64,000 bases of DNA, taken from Paralvinella palmiformis (lineage: Eukaryota > Annelida > Polychaeta > Terebellida > Alvinellidae). This document shows, piece by piece, positions 46,435-59,254 of this stretch. Within the stretch, counting starts at the first letter, position 1. Each line of letters starts with the position of its first letter. Position numbers and translations under genes: made by a program. The stretch lies in contig JAODUP010001286.1 of assembly GCA_025642065.1 (NCBI GenBank), forward strand, positions 18,796 to 82,795. The letters are read 5' to 3'. A model generated the notes under the pieces. The model was not told where the DNA came from, searched no databases, and saw only the letters and a list, made by a program, of their open reading frames with translations.

Positions 46435-47780
46435 GTTTCAGTTAACCATATTTATTTGAGATAAGCATAGACAATAAAGATAATATGAACATGAATTATA
46501 TGAAAGTTAATTTAAAAGATCCAAGATTTGAAAGAATTAACTTGTCTCAAACACTAATATTGTTTTGATTATTTTCAATTTCAAGTACTCTACAAAGATT
46601 GTTAAATTATAGTCTCGCTTTTTATTATATTAATTCTACACAAAAACAATAACATAATGAACGGGGTGAAATCCTTTCGAGCATCAGTTCCCAGGCAATG
46701 GAATAATTTGTTTATCATATTAAACTTGTAATAAGTAAAGAAATGTTTTCTAAGGTTATTAAATCCAACTTGTTTATCTTAGTTTACTTATAATATCTGA
46801 AAACTACAGTATTCACAGAAGTATCTATAAATGTGTATGGACACATCAATAAAACAAATACTATATGAACAAAAATAAATTCAATTTGTTTTCCAGTGTA
46901 CAGAGATTTAGAACAATTCTGCTTAATGAAAGCCTAATAAAGGTGATACTTGAACTACGTTTGTTACCTTATAATTCACATGTCTATAGAATATTATATT
47001 TGAAAGTCAAAATGAGGTTTTGTGTTCACATACACACATAGATAGCCCCCCCACACACACACACACAAACACGAAAATAAACACCTCACACACACATTCT
47101 ATACACAGAGGCACTACATACAAAACATCAACTAGGAAATGAAAATATCTCTTTTAGAAATGGTTATCACACAAACACACACACATACACACATACACAC
47201 ACATACACACCCATACACACACGCCTGGAATTCTAAGTTTATATTGAATTTGGATATTTGTTCAAACACATTTGAACCTGTCAACATCTGAAAGCTTATA
47301 TCACTCCTAGCCTTTAATTACTTCTATATCGAATTCTGACATTTATATTTATTTTCACTTTAGAACATATTATCAATTGTACTATCTGTTTTATTTATGT
47401 GTCCAGCCACATTTTTAATCCGCATTTGAGTCGGGGTATTGATGAAATCCCTACCCATAATGGCCAATGATCATTTTTAATCATATTGTTCAAATATTAT
47501 ATATGAATCATTATACAAGTTTTTAACATTGAGAAAATATATTAACACCATATAACCTGCATATTTCGTTGAAGCCCCAACATCAATGGCCGTTTGCAAA
47601 TAAAGATAACGATATATTTCCGTATACAGTGAGCTAGTTAGTCAGCTAATATTTCGATATGAAGTAGAGAGTGGAAAATGATAACGGTTTATTGGTCCAA
47701 AAGGCTTGTACAGTTGACAAAAAATAACCAAATAACATAAAACTGTCTCTAAAGTTGATGTCGTGCATGAGTAACCTTCT
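46435..47780. other. Non-coding stretch with CA-rich patches
   Basis: CA-rich patches at 47030-47100 and 47170-47225; otherwise AT-rich with no recognised feature. Confidence 0.5.
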
Positions 47781-47784
47781 TACA

Positions 47785-47840
47785 GGTTATATAGGGCGCT
47801 ATATAAATTTTGTATGTTAGTATTATTATTATTATGTTCC
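47785..47840 (+). mobile_element. Retroposon 3' tail
   Basis: TATAGGGCGCTATATAAATT and (ATT)n match the CR1/L2-type tail at 32.5 kb. It lies just upstream of copy D. Confidence 0.5.
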
Positions 47841-48593
47841 TTTATACGTTCGTCATATTAAATGTAGTATTTACCTGCTTTCCGAGTTGGCTATAAGAAC
47901 AAATCAATGACAACATATTGAAAACACAAACGCCCACTTTAGTCTACTAAAATCAACTTCATTGTATATGCGACTAAGAACGGATCATTGGTATCACTGG
48001 GAGTTCTAGATATTGACTTTTGTTTGAACTGTGCTATATCTTAGCCTTCAATGTACTTTGCATCTTCCCGTAGTCGGTGACTGTTGATGTAGTGTGTACG
48101 TCCCCAATAATGACTCGGCTCCTAAGAGACGGGTCACTTCTTAGCGCTATATCGTCCCAACCAGCCACGAGTCATACCCATAAAGAGAAAGATTTCGAGA
48201 TTTAGTGAAGAAGATGTGTTTGTTGTTTGCCGGAGGGAGGAAGGAAGGAAGGAATGAGAAATCCAAGACAAACGATCCCTCTAATGGATAGTGGTGTTAT
48301 ACATTTACATTTTACAGGTATACTGAATCTTTAACAGAACGGAAAGGATAGTTCCGTTTGTTTGGTTGGATAATTGTTTTAGGCACGCAATGAGTCATAA
48401 TCTGTCTTTACATACTAGACACTGATCCTATGGATAAGACTCTCGTTTAATAAATCATCATGGTCTAACAGCTGATAATTGTTTTACTTTGTTTTACTGA
48501 AAACTGCTACTTCCGCCATGATACTTTTTTGTGAAAGTGATGCATTGGTTCATATAACGTATATGCAATTGATGTTACTAGAAGTTCGTAAAA

Positions 48594-48782
48594 TCATTTT
48601 AGTTTCTTATGAAACAAATGTTGGATGAGCAATAATCTGCACATAGTAATTAGGCCTATGCGTCTTAGATGTTGCCAAATGTTCATGGGACCAGTAGTTG
48701 TCCAGGTAACTGGGAACCTTTGATTGAAATTACGTATATTTCGTTTTATGGTTAATACCTCAACACCTGCAGTGTAAAACAC
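48594..48782. other. ORF within unit R, not recognised
   Basis: A 62-residue minus-strand ORF with no recognised motif. Not supported as a gene. Confidence 0.2.
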
Positions 48783-49199
48783 CCTTAAGTATGGTCAGTA
48801 ATTCCCTTTTCCTGTAATCTAAAGAATAATTATAACGCTATCTAGGTCAGTTCATCTCTGTTTCCGTCCTCACACTGAATCAGGCCACAGCCAACTAACC
48901 AGTTGTATTACATTAATGCCATAAGAAAATCTAGTTGAATTTTAAGCCAGTTGTTGGTTCATGCTGTCCGTTTTTGGATTATCAGATTCGTGGTAGCAGG
49001 AACACATTTATCTTGATCGCGCGGCTCATAAATTAAAGGTCCCTAACAAAACAATCGCCCAACCGTGCATTACTAAAAACACCAACTTCGAGAGATTAAG
49101 CAGCGTATAAATATGTGGTTAGTATAATCCAAAACACGACTGCAATCACATTTGTAGCTACTAATTTGTTTTGCTGCCTATACTGTATTGCATTCTGTT

Positions 49200-49580
49200 C
49201 TACAGTATTATTACTATTAATAATAATGATAATAATATTGTTATTAATATAATTATTATTATTATTAGTAGTAGTAGTAGTAATAGTAGTAATAGTACTA
49301 GTAGCTTTAGTAGTAGTAGTGACAGTAGCAGTGACAGTAATAAAGGTAGTAGTAGTAGTAGCAGTAGTAGTAATAGTGGTGGTGATAATAGTAGTAGTAG
49401 TGGTGGTGGTAGTAGTATTATTAGTAGTGGTAGAGTGTGGAGGTAGTGGTAGTAGTAGTGATATTCGTATTATAATTATCATTAGTAGTAGTAGTAGCAA
49501 TAATAGTTGTTATAGAAGAAGTAATAGTAATAGTAGAGGTTGTGATAGCAGTGCAAGCAGAAGTTACATCAATAATATTT

Positions 49581-49625
<45 letters not shown>

Positions 49626-49635
49626 GTAATAAATG
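49200..49635. repeat. (AGT)n, (GGT)n and (AAT)n trinucleotide block
   Basis: (AGT)n with GGT and GAT variants from 49265 to about 49550, then (AAT)n to 49635. The Ser-, Val- and Asn-rich ORFs are translations of it. Copy B has a shorter version at 24810-24900. Confidence 0.95.
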
Positions 49636-50260
49636 ATGTTGTGGTTGTCTTGTTGCACCTGCAACCGTTTTTGTTACTGCTGCTTCTTCTAGTATTGCTG
49701 CTACCACTCGTAAGCGGCTACAATATTAAGTATCTAAAGTTGATAAAGTTTGTAATAATTGGTGCTAAAAGTATCTAATGTCTCCAGTATATCGTCAGAA
49801 AACTGTATTTAATAGAGTAGTAGATGTTTATATTATTAATATCAACAACCTGTTGTTAACAAACTAACTTTTGTTTACATCTTAAAGTGAAATACGTATC
49901 GGTTTCTGCTATAACAGTAAAATGTGCTTAATCCGACATCGTTGTTAATTTGATAACATATCCGATTTCGTAAGAAGTCGGACCATCAAAACGGAACATT
50001 CCTATGAATGATATAGTTTATTTGACAGTCAAGTGTTAAAATGGCGGTGTTTATGTTTATCGTAAATGGGTAATTTAATTCAGATCCTTCAATTAGAAAA
50101 ATGAATCATTCATTCGATACACAACGTGTTGATACTAATTTTAGTTCATGCCAAATAATAGCAGCAATCTATTTATTTGTTGCAGAAAGCCCATGAAGAA
50201 TTTGTAGTAAAACCTGTTAACAATATATAGGTATTATCAATAGTATTATAACATTAAAAG

Positions 50261-50386
50261 TCACATTTGTGAGGAAGCAGTTGTGTCGTCATCACCTTCT
50301 GAGTCGATATGTTCAGAGGAGTCATCGCCTTTAATTATATGCAGAATCTGGTCATCTGATAACATCTCTCCTGTTTCAGCTGCACC
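50261..50386 (-). pseudogene. Acidic transposase-like C-terminal fragment, minus strand
   Basis: The minus strand reads GAAETGEMLSDDQILHIIKG, then DDSSEHIDSEGDDDTTASSQ, with a stop at 50261. LSDDQIL followed by an acidic run resembles the C-terminal LTDEEI-acidic region of pogo/Tigger transposases or the acidic N-terminus of piggyBac proteins. Upstream in this frame there is a stop after 12 codons. It lies in unit R copy D, opposite in strand to the remnant at 56.5 kb, so it is a separate insertion. Confidence 0.4.
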
Positions 50387-51010
50387 CTGCTTTCATTGAG
50401 AATGGCCTCCTTTTATAATGGCGTGTGTTTATTCGTCCTCAATAACACTGCAAAACACAATTAGACATGAGCTTATTTAATTATGTTTTATTAGCACATC
50501 AAATAAATATATATGTCACTTTTATCTTGAGATGCGTTCAAAGATGTCTACTCTAGCTGACACATGATTTATTACATAATAAGCGAACTTCTGGTCATAT
50601 AGCAATGATAGGCTATGGTGTTTGTTCAAAGAAACGCGTTTTTTAATACAATTTCATTGGCAACCAAATTAGACCTCAGAAACGCCGACGCAGATTGATT
50701 GGTGTCTGCCCACAGCGGTTTGTCGGAATAAATAGGCTCAAAAACATCGAAAAGTCGCGTTTTGTCATCATAAAACAGTGTGGGAGTCAGAAGCACAGGC
50801 TTCCAGATAAAACAAGCATTTATAATAGGGCACAATCTGTTCCATACTAATTTTAGTCGGCACCACAGATTGTCGGAGCAAACATGTCGGTATTAGAAAG
50901 ATGTCTCCATATACCATCAAATCAATGGAGGCTTTAGAAGTCAGTACCTTGATATTGATGACTGGCTAATTACTAGACATTACCGAGAGCCTGGGTCTGC
51001 TTGATACGCC

Positions 51011-51233
51011 AGTCAGTCAGTCAGTCAGTCAGTCAGTCAGTCAGTAAGTGTGTTAGTCAATCAGTCAACAAGCCAGTCAGTTAGTCACTCAGTCTGTTAG
51101 CCAGCCAGCCAGTCAGTCAGTCAGTCAGCTAGCCAACCAGTCAGTCAGTCAGTCAGTCAGTCAATCAATCAATCAGTCAGTCAGTCAGTCAGTCAGTCAG
51201 TCAGTCAGTCAGTCAGTCGAGCTGTCAGCAAGC

Positions 51234-51264
<31 letters not shown>

Positions 51265-51375
51265 AGAGTGAATCAGCTAGCCAACCAGTGAGTCAGTTAG
51301 TGAGCCAGCCAGACAGTCAGCCAGCCAGCTAGCCAGTCAGTCTGTCGGTCAGTCAGACAGCCAGTCAGTCAGATA
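51011..51375. repeat. Long (CAGT)n tetranucleotide array
   Basis: About 360 bp of CAGT repeats with CAGC, CAAT and CTGT variants. Shorter degenerate versions occupy the same relative place in copies A (4.23 kb), B (25.8 kb) and E (34.84 kb, inverted). Confidence 0.96.
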
Positions 51376-51974
51376 ACTTTCTTAGATACCTACTTAAATC
51401 TATTTGCTGGTTTGTCCATTCCTTTATTAATTTCTACTTCATACACCGAATCTCAAACTGATATAATATTTACCAAAAGGTGCCAATATATGATATGATT
51501 CTTATGTATGTGGCAACCAGAGGAATCTACATATTACTTGCTTTCTGTTTGTATGGCGGTATGTTCTAAAGGTTGTCTTTCCGTTTGTCTTTTTTTTTCT
51601 GGTTTCAGTACCAAATAGTCAAGTGATTTGACGCCCAAACTACGACTATACAAATAACTTGACACCGTATGTTTGGTAGACATCAGCAACTCCGCACTAA
51701 ATTGACTCCGACATGAGGATAGTAAACAGGCCGTTGGCTATACAAAACGGTATCCTAACACATTGTCATTTAGTTCTAACAAACATTATCTTAAGTAGAA
51801 TATTAAAGGAAGCTTCCTAAACTAGAGCCATCATCCATTGCGTTATACTATAGGGCTCGCCAATCTAAAATACGTATATAATAGTCTGGATCATCCAATC
51901 CAGACATTTTTATCAAATATTATGATAAGATATATAGAAAAATAATAGACAGATATATAGAAAGAAGTGAAGAG

Positions 51975-52005
<31 letters not shown>

Positions 52006-53889
52006 ACACTAGTAGTATCAGTAGCACAATAATAAAGTTAAAATAACTATAATGCTACCGTACGGGTGGATTATTTAATTAAATAACATCTTGTATCCAG
52101 CTCCCCATCCAACGTCACATTGATTCGATCTGATAAAAGAGGAGTTCATTTCCTTGTTCAATCTTAAAATATTTCTATTGCCAGTTATACGACTCGTTTA
52201 CACTTTTGTTATTGATACTGCGTCTTTCCTTCTTATTAATGCTGGCTGAGACCACACACAAAACTACCCCGCTTTGACCTAACATTTTGCCAACATATTT
52301 TAAGGTCTGATGACATTTTGTCAGATGATCAGTGTTGCATATAATTAGCCATAAAACTGGTAAGGAAAATGTTATTTATGGGTACGCTAGTAAATACTAG
52401 CTCACACGCAATCACACACACTCGTACACACACACACACAAAGACATATACAGACACACAGACTCACAAACATTAACGAAGATAAGACTCGAACAAAACG
52501 ATCCTTTGAGGTAAGCTATGATCATGGTATGATCTGGTTAGCATTTAGACACAGGTTTGAAAGAATCACTGATTCGTCGAGCAAACCTGGCCACAAGCCA
52601 TAGTACATAGGATAATGAGGGTTATTAAAAAAACACAGCTTGCAGTGTTAGTGTTGAATATGTAACTACTTCCTGAATAAATACTACTGTATTAAACAAG
52701 TGTTGACATGGGATATTTATTTACCTAGTTACTGGTATTATTGACTGTTATTGTCTGGCTACGTATTTGTCTGCGTATTCAAAGGACTTTGAGACATTGG
52801 GAAAATATTTTTTTCCAATGAAGATGCGTTGACAAAACAAGTCATCTTTATCGTAAGTATTTATGTTGTCGTGGTTAAGAAAACACCCTATTGTTTGTTT
52901 CAGCCATGAAGATGCTTATTTGTACAAACATTCAAGTGAAGTACCATATGATTAATCGCATGATTGATTTGTTCAACGCTTAAATTGAAGACATTTTGAT
53001 ATATACTTATATAAACCAGATTAGAATCCATGCGAGGAATAATTTATATGATTCCCACCATTAGATCGTCAATTATATTTTACATAAGATTTGTATTTTA
53101 TTAACTCGGTTAAGCTTCGAATTATTACACAGATTATAACTTTTGATTATTATTGAATACTATTTTAATGGCTGGCGACTGTCTCCAAACATATATATAT
53201 TGCTATCTATATGTTTGATCTACAAGTAAGCATATTTACCAAGTATGTAAAGGCTTTCTTAAAAGTGATCTACCTTTAGTCAGAGTGTACGAAGCTACTT
53301 CGAAACCTTTGTTATGTAAGCAAGATATTGATTAAGCATTATTCATTGAAGTGGAGGAGAGGGTGTTTGGTTGAATGATTGATTCCATGCATGCTGATGT
53401 GACTGAGTTAGAGAGTGATTATGAATACGTGAACGATTCTGTTGGGCGAATGAATGAATCACTGACTGAATGCGCGACAGAGTGACGGCGAGGAGAAAAA
53501 GCGAATGGATGAATTATTGATTGATACTGCCATTTGTATCACACTTCTTTCTTGAAGGATGAATCATTCCGCAGATGATCCTGTGATTTGAGCACCAAAC
53601 TTTGAGTACTATAATATCGGACACCAAGACACTCGTTTAAATTTGATTGAGATTATCTATGCCAAATATGAAGCGATGTCAATCGATTATACAAAACATT
53701 ATCTACCTGACTAATTAGATTATTAGTGGACCTTTTAAAATATATAAATGATTTTGTTTGTCACGTCTTTAATAGATGTTTATTACCCGTGAACCTGTTT
53801 ACATCAACTACATGAGGATTGTGATGATACCACAATAATAACATTCAGAGCTATGCTCCCTTCGAACACTTTAAATTAATTATACTAAG

Positions 53890-56110
53890 AATGAGTTACT
53901 TGCACAGAGTGGAAAGCATCCAAAGGGGTCTGATGCAAATAATTTGATCACTGTGCCAAAAACTCCACATAAAGGCACAGCTGTACAGAACGTAGGTATT
54001 GGTCTTGTAAATTGTCAGTCGATCAGTAAATCTGATGAAATATATGATGTTGTTAAGGATATGGATCTTGATGTTCTTGTCATTACAGAGACTTGGCTGA
54101 CTCGTAATGTTTCAGCCCAGATATGTGCAGGTAAGATGACTCCAGCTGAATATTCATTCCATTATGAAGCTCGGATCAACAAGAAAGGCGGGTGAGTCGG
54201 CATTATTCTCTTTCATTATTTGAAGTGTGAAAACCATTTTCGCCTTCAGGCTAAGCCTTTTGTATCTGGGGTGATAAGTGTTCGTGTATCCATTATCTAC
54301 CGATCCGATTACAATCAACTAAGTAAAAAGGTCCAAACAACTGAAGGTTTTCGGAATTTGTTGTCTTTCTTGATAGCAACAGTGGCCATATAATCATCTT
54401 AGGTGATTTCAATATACATTAGGATTGTCCGAGGAATGCAAATACCAACTGGTTGACATTCTTAGATCTGCCTATCTCTAAAATGTGCAAGATAAAACAT
54501 TGTCACATATTATATCTTGTTATCTCCCGTGTTAGTAATATTTTGATTGCTGGTGTGTCTGTATCTTCCATGCTGCCTAATAATTTCCTTATTAACATTG
54601 ATGTATCTTTATAGAATCAGTCTGTACAGAAAATGTAAGCCAGTTGATAAAGAAGCTCTTATTGCTGATCAGAGGGTCTATTCTCTGGTATTGGATCCAC
54701 CATATAATAATTATCATCTTGTGGATCGCTATGATAGTACATTGATGGAAATTGTAGATAAGCATGGAGCTTTAAGGACAAAGGAAATGCCATGAAAACC
54801 AATGCTTCAATGGTACAACAAGAATGTACAAGATGCAAAGAGACACGTAGGGTTCTGTGTGCAGCTGTGGATCAGGATCAGTTTGTGTCCATTATGAAAT
54901 ATTCAAGTTCAGTAAATGTCTAGTTAAAATACCATTGATTATGTTAAATCAGAATGTCACAATACAAAGATCAAAGGACTGTATTCAATGTTGTGAATAA
55001 TGTATTACATAACAATCTGACCGTACTTCCAAATATGATCAACTCAAATAAAGATATGGCCCATTGTTTTAATAACTTCCTATGTCAAATGACATTAAAT
55101 ATGCACGACGAGTTCCATTTCAGCACCTTATCACAGGTTATGCCATGGCATAAGAGTCTTTCATATCCATGTTGGATACATATGAGCCGTTTACTGAGAC
55201 AGATATCAGATAGTTGCTGAAAAGGTCATCTACTGCTTTATATGCAGTTGATCCAATGCTTACACGGCGTGCGAAAGATTGTCTGGATGTTCTGATAAGC
55301 CCGATTACAAATATATTTAATAAATCATTATCTGTGTATGTTTTTCCAAGATCCATGAAAGCTGCCCTTGTAAAACCATTAATAAAAAGCACAATTTGAA
55401 CAGCAATATTCTAAACAATTACAGACCTGTTTTAAAATTTTAATTTTTTATCCAAAATTATAGACAGGGCGGTTGCTTTCTACCTGAACATATATTTAAT
55501 CAATACTAAAGACAAGATCGGTCTGCCCGCTAAAGTACTTGAATGGTTTCTACCCTATTTGAAAAAAACGTTCCCAGAGAGTGTATGTTAGTGGTATTTT
55601 GTCTGACGTTCAGTTTTTGTTATCTGATGTACCACAGGGTTCAGTTCTTTGTCCTCTGGTTTTCACAATTTATACCCGTCCTCTTGGTATTATTGCACAG
55701 CGATAAGGGGGTTAAATATCACTTGTAGACTAATGACACACAGCTGTATATATCACTGGATCCTGACAATGATTAAATGTCTCCTCTTCCTTGAATAATT
55801 TAGAATACCGAATTGCTGATTTTCGGCTATGGTTGACTCAACACATTCTTAGACTAAACGATAATAAAACAACTATTATATATTTGGCATATAATCATCC
55901 GGTGGTTAAATCCGTTCTAAAAACATACCGGTTCAAGGTTACTTTCACAGATAAATAATAACTATCTTATAAATCTCTTATAGGGTTTTTACAGACATAT
56001 CATTTGGGGTATTATTATATTATATATTATTTATACAGCACCTTCGAATGGCTCCTGCTAGTAAGGACGCTTTATTAAATATATACTATTATTCTTATTA
56101 TTATATTACA
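53890..56110 (+). mobile_element. CR1/jockey-group LINE with endonuclease and degenerate RT
   Basis: The endonuclease N-terminus at 53944-54195 reads LVNCQSISKSDEIYDVVKD, LDVLVITETWLT, AEYSFHYEARINKKGG (catalytic Glu of TETWL kept). It continues in other frames (HIIILGDFNIH-like at about 54400). The linker 54640-54830 reads DKEALIADQRVYSL, YDSTLMEIVDKHGALRTK. RT pieces are STALYAVDPMLTRRAKDCLD with SPITNIFNKSLSVYVFPRSM (55226-55360), LPAKVLEWFLPYLKK (55520-55567), VSGILSDVQFLLSDVPQGSV (55588-55648) and TNDTQLYISLDPDND. The YADD box has become stop-T-N-D (55726-55737). The palm between about 55440 and 55500 is largely deleted. The 3' end GAATGGCTCCTGCTAGTAAG plus ATTAAATAT(ATT)n ends near 56105. 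It is inserted in unit R copy D. Confidence 0.9.
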
Positions 56111-56499
56111 AATATCAATATAACGAATCCACCGTGATTACGAATATATGCTCAAACGAAAATCACCCAGTAAAGGCTAGGTCCAGTAAGATACACCCTG
56201 GATCAACTTCAACAAACAAATCCAGCAGTCCGCAACAAGATCCCGTCCGTCTGGATGAGGCTTTTCGTAATAGGACTACACAGCCAGACAACGCTGCGGC
56301 GCCCATCATCTGATGGCAGGATATTCCTTGATCTGCAGCTCCACAGTCTACGGAATACGTTTTTGAATGCGGAAGAACTAATATGATTGTGTGAGTGCTA
56401 GTTCGGTGACTGAAATTTTAAAACATGATATACCCATGGTTTAGATCACCTTTGGTGATTGTCTAACTATGTAGCTGGATGGAGAGAGTGAAGCATCTT

Positions 56500-56703
56500 C
56501 GACCGAGAGGATCTTTTGCCTTTTTTTGCCAGTGTCGATGTAAATCTATCGACATCGTCAGCGTTGACCGAGGAAGAAATCTTCGCAGGAGACAAAACTG
56601 ACGATGTCACATCAGCAGAAGAACTTAATGATGAATCCGACCTGACTCATTATGACCCGATGAAGAATAACAGTTTATCCTTTTTACGTTTGGAAAACAC
56701 CTA
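56500..56703 (+). pseudogene. Acidic transposase-like remnant, partner of the 44.9 kb copy
   Basis: Frame 56516-56704 reads SSALTEEEIFAGDKTDDVTS, then AEELNDESDLTHYDPMKNNS. It aligns with copy C (VKTEDAASADENDDES, IINDSLF) and keeps the base that C has lost. Nucleotide matches include GTTGACCGAGGAAGAA and GATGATGAATCCGA (C) or AATGATGAATCCGA (D). Role and family are as uncertain as for the 44.9 kb copy. Confidence 0.45.
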
Positions 56704-56840
56704 GAGAATAGTATAAAAAGTGTCACATATAAAACAGTGATTAATCTGCGTGAACTAAATCCAATTTACAGATATAACTAACTCTTTGATATTCCACATA
56801 ATATTCGTTATAAGCCTGTTGCTCACCCCCCCTCTCTCTC

Positions 56841-56966
<126 letters not shown>

Positions 56967-57109
56967 AACTTTATAGTATGAATCTCTCCACTAAATGATA
57001 TACAATCTACTGTCAAACTGGTTGATGAGCCTCATAATGAGTCCACACACCTTTCATTAACAAGGTCATCCTTGGCGCACTGATTGTGGCTACAAAATAC
57101 TCATATAGG

Positions 57110-57462
57110 AAGAGGAGCCTCGTATTATATAAATATATTCTTTGTGTCATATATTTCGTTGCGACGGGTTAAGAGAGCTCTGATCCCCATTTACATAAAA
57201 GTGCACTTTGTTCTTGGAAGAGGATAGATATTAAAGATAAACGGGAAGTGGGCTTTTGATCATTTATGAATCGGATAAAGACAAAATATTGTTTGTTAAT
57301 AGTTTACTAATTATGCAATATAGAATGTATTATCAAATTTGTCAAGATCAAATAATTTCTAGAATTCTGCTCGTATTTATTGGTTTGTCAAAAGAAATAT
57401 CTACATGCTATTTATTAATTAATTAAGCTGAATCTGCATAATATAATTTTACATGCATGCTG

Positions 57463-57465
<3 letters not shown>
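57110..57465. other. AT-rich non-coding stretch
   Basis: Nothing recognised. Confidence 0.5.

Positions 57466-57516
<51 letters not shown>
57466..57516. repeat. (TA)n microsatellite at SINE 3' end
   Basis: (TA)n directly following the 3' end of the minus-strand SINE. Confidence 0.93.
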
Positions 57517-57518
<2 letters not shown>

Positions 57519-57713
57519 TAGCGTAAAATGCCTCACGGTGGTCTGCCGACACATCATGAAGATATATTACACACCTCAGGTGTGGTAACATTTCACATTG
57601 CCTGGTTGGATTGAAAACTCCTCCTACTATAGAGCCACGGCCGGGATTCCACCTCCGACCTCCCGCACAACATAGTTAAATTGTTCCACATTTTACCCAC
57701 GAGGCCAAACAAA
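57517..57713 (-). mobile_element. tRNA-headed SINE, second family, minus strand
   Basis: On the minus strand GTTTGGCCTCGTGGGTAAAA supplies an A-box-like TGGCCTCGTGGG, and GGAGGTGGAATCCCGGCCGT supplies a B-box-like GGTGGAATCCC. The body has CAATCCAACCAGGCAATGTG, a palindromic CACACCTGAGGTGTG and GGCAGACCACCGTGAGGCAT, ending in TTTTACGCTAG and (AT)n. It is unrelated in body to the SINE at 10.27 kb. Only one copy in the window. Confidence 0.65.
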
Positions 57714-57984
57714 CGATATTTTGAATAATCTCAAATGACTTGAGAGTTCGTTTGAGCTATTTTCCTCAATACAATATACCTAAACTTGTAATAGTGTGTG
57801 CTATATTGTCGCGTTATACAGATGCCTACCACAGTATTGATTCATCGCAATATTGTACCAATATAACAAAGAAACAGCTTGACAGAAAATTAGCAATATC
57901 TTCATTACAAATGAAACCAAAACGCCATAATTTGAATGCGGTTTGTACATATAACTGCTTAACTTGAATAAGTAACATTATGTA

Positions 57985-58870
57985 TGTGCTACGTTACGAT
58001 GACGGTAACAGGGAACTGACGCCAGAGCAGAGACGGATGATGGTCAGAATACGGTAGGCTGGAGTAACTGTCAACTGGATGGTCATAGAAACTGGCAGTT
58101 GGGCTAGATCTGAACACGTCCAAGGAAGACCAAATCCCGGGAAGACAGGGGACTAAAAGGTGTTCTACATCAACAACGATTCCTGTCCTTGGGAACTGTT
58201 ACCCGCGTATGGAATGGCCTCATAAGCAAAGTGGTTTGGCAATAAACTGCCAGGAGAAGGATTCATAGCAGGTCTCTGTACAGTAGAGTCGCCAGAACGA
58301 AATCACTCATTGGTCCGAAGAACAAATGTGCTAGAATCCGGTGGTGTACCAGAGACACACAATGAAATACACAAGATAGCTCGTCCAGAATTATATCTTT
58401 AGATGAATCGCGATTCAATCTTGGCTTTAACGATGGACGAATGAAGGCATGGTGGGAGAATGGGATAGCAATGGAGCTAGAAATCATTGCAGGATTTATC
58501 AGGAGGTGTTATGTATCTTTAATGGTATGGGCGGAGTTGGTGAATTAATCGTCGTGGATGGTACTATTAAAAGTACTGATTATATTCACATTCTGGATTA
58601 CAATCTTCTGAATTCCGTTGGGAATACGTTTATGATAGCCATGATTCCCTTTATATTCCCAATATGACAATGAACCAACGCATACATCCAGTGGCCAGCT
58701 CAGTGACATGACCTCAACGTAATGACGAATGTCTGACTTATGTTACAGAATAGGGTCATGAGACATCGCCCTTCAATAAAATTATAACTGATACAGTGCC
58801 TATTTAGAACATGCTCAAGATATGCAGCTCCATGCGCCCACCAGGTAGGCATGTTATCCGATAACGATAT
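57985..58870 (+). pseudogene. Tc1-like transposase pseudogene
   Basis: A decayed Tc1/mariner-superfamily DDE transposase. The N-terminus ELTPEQRRMMVRIR, stop, AGVTVNWM (58014-58080) matches the paired-type DNA-binding domain, then GRPNPGKTG. The middle, in another frame, reads TARRRIHSRSLYSRVARTKS (58246-58305), ARIRWCTRDT and SLDESRFNLGFNDGRMKAWW (58396-58455), giving the first catalytic Asp at 58402-58404. A third frame gives GGVGELIVVDGTIKSTDYIH (about 58529-58590) and NTFMIAMI. YSQYDNEPTHTSSG (about 58650-58692) keeps the second catalytic Asp of the QDNAPxHT box. At least three frameshifts and several stops make it inactive. No terminal inverted repeats were identified. Confidence 0.88.
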
Positions 58871-59120
58871 ACCCTTTCAACTCTATTTTCGGTTTATTAA
58901 GGCCTAAATGAAGATCGTGGCAATTTAATGTTCAGTTATTATCTTGTTGTATTATATCCGTTGAAAATGAATATAAAGCAATAAATAAAAAAAACATCAT
59001 TCGATCACTGAAAACCGAGTGATTAAAATACAAGATCACATGACATAACACGCAAAGTATCATCCCAGTTTCGTCATACGCAATAAAGAAAAGTTAATAT
59101 GTCGGTATGACGTGCCGCTT
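58870..59120. other. AT-rich non-coding stretch
   Basis: Probable 3' flank of the Tc1 element. No inverted repeat was found by eye. Confidence 0.4.
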
Positions 59121-59127
59121 GCATCAA

Positions 59128-59252
59128 GTCAATAATGATGATGGTGATGATGATGATGATAATAATACTAATACTAATAATAAGAATAATTATTATTATT
59201 AATATTATTATTATTATCGTCATTATTATTATTATTATTATTATTATTACAA
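59128..59252. repeat. (GAT)n-(AAT)n-(ATT)n trinucleotide block
   Basis: GATGATG, then AATACTAATA and (ATT)n. AAT and ATT runs face each other and could fold back. Confidence 0.93.
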
Positions 59253-59254
59253 AC

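Noticed and set aside
49096..49636. Ser-, Thr-, Val- and Asn-rich ORFs
   Set aside because: Translations of AGT and AAT trinucleotide arrays.
51011..51375. CRISPR-like array
   Set aside because: The repeats are simple CAGT tetranucleotides without unique spacers, and the genome is eukaryotic.
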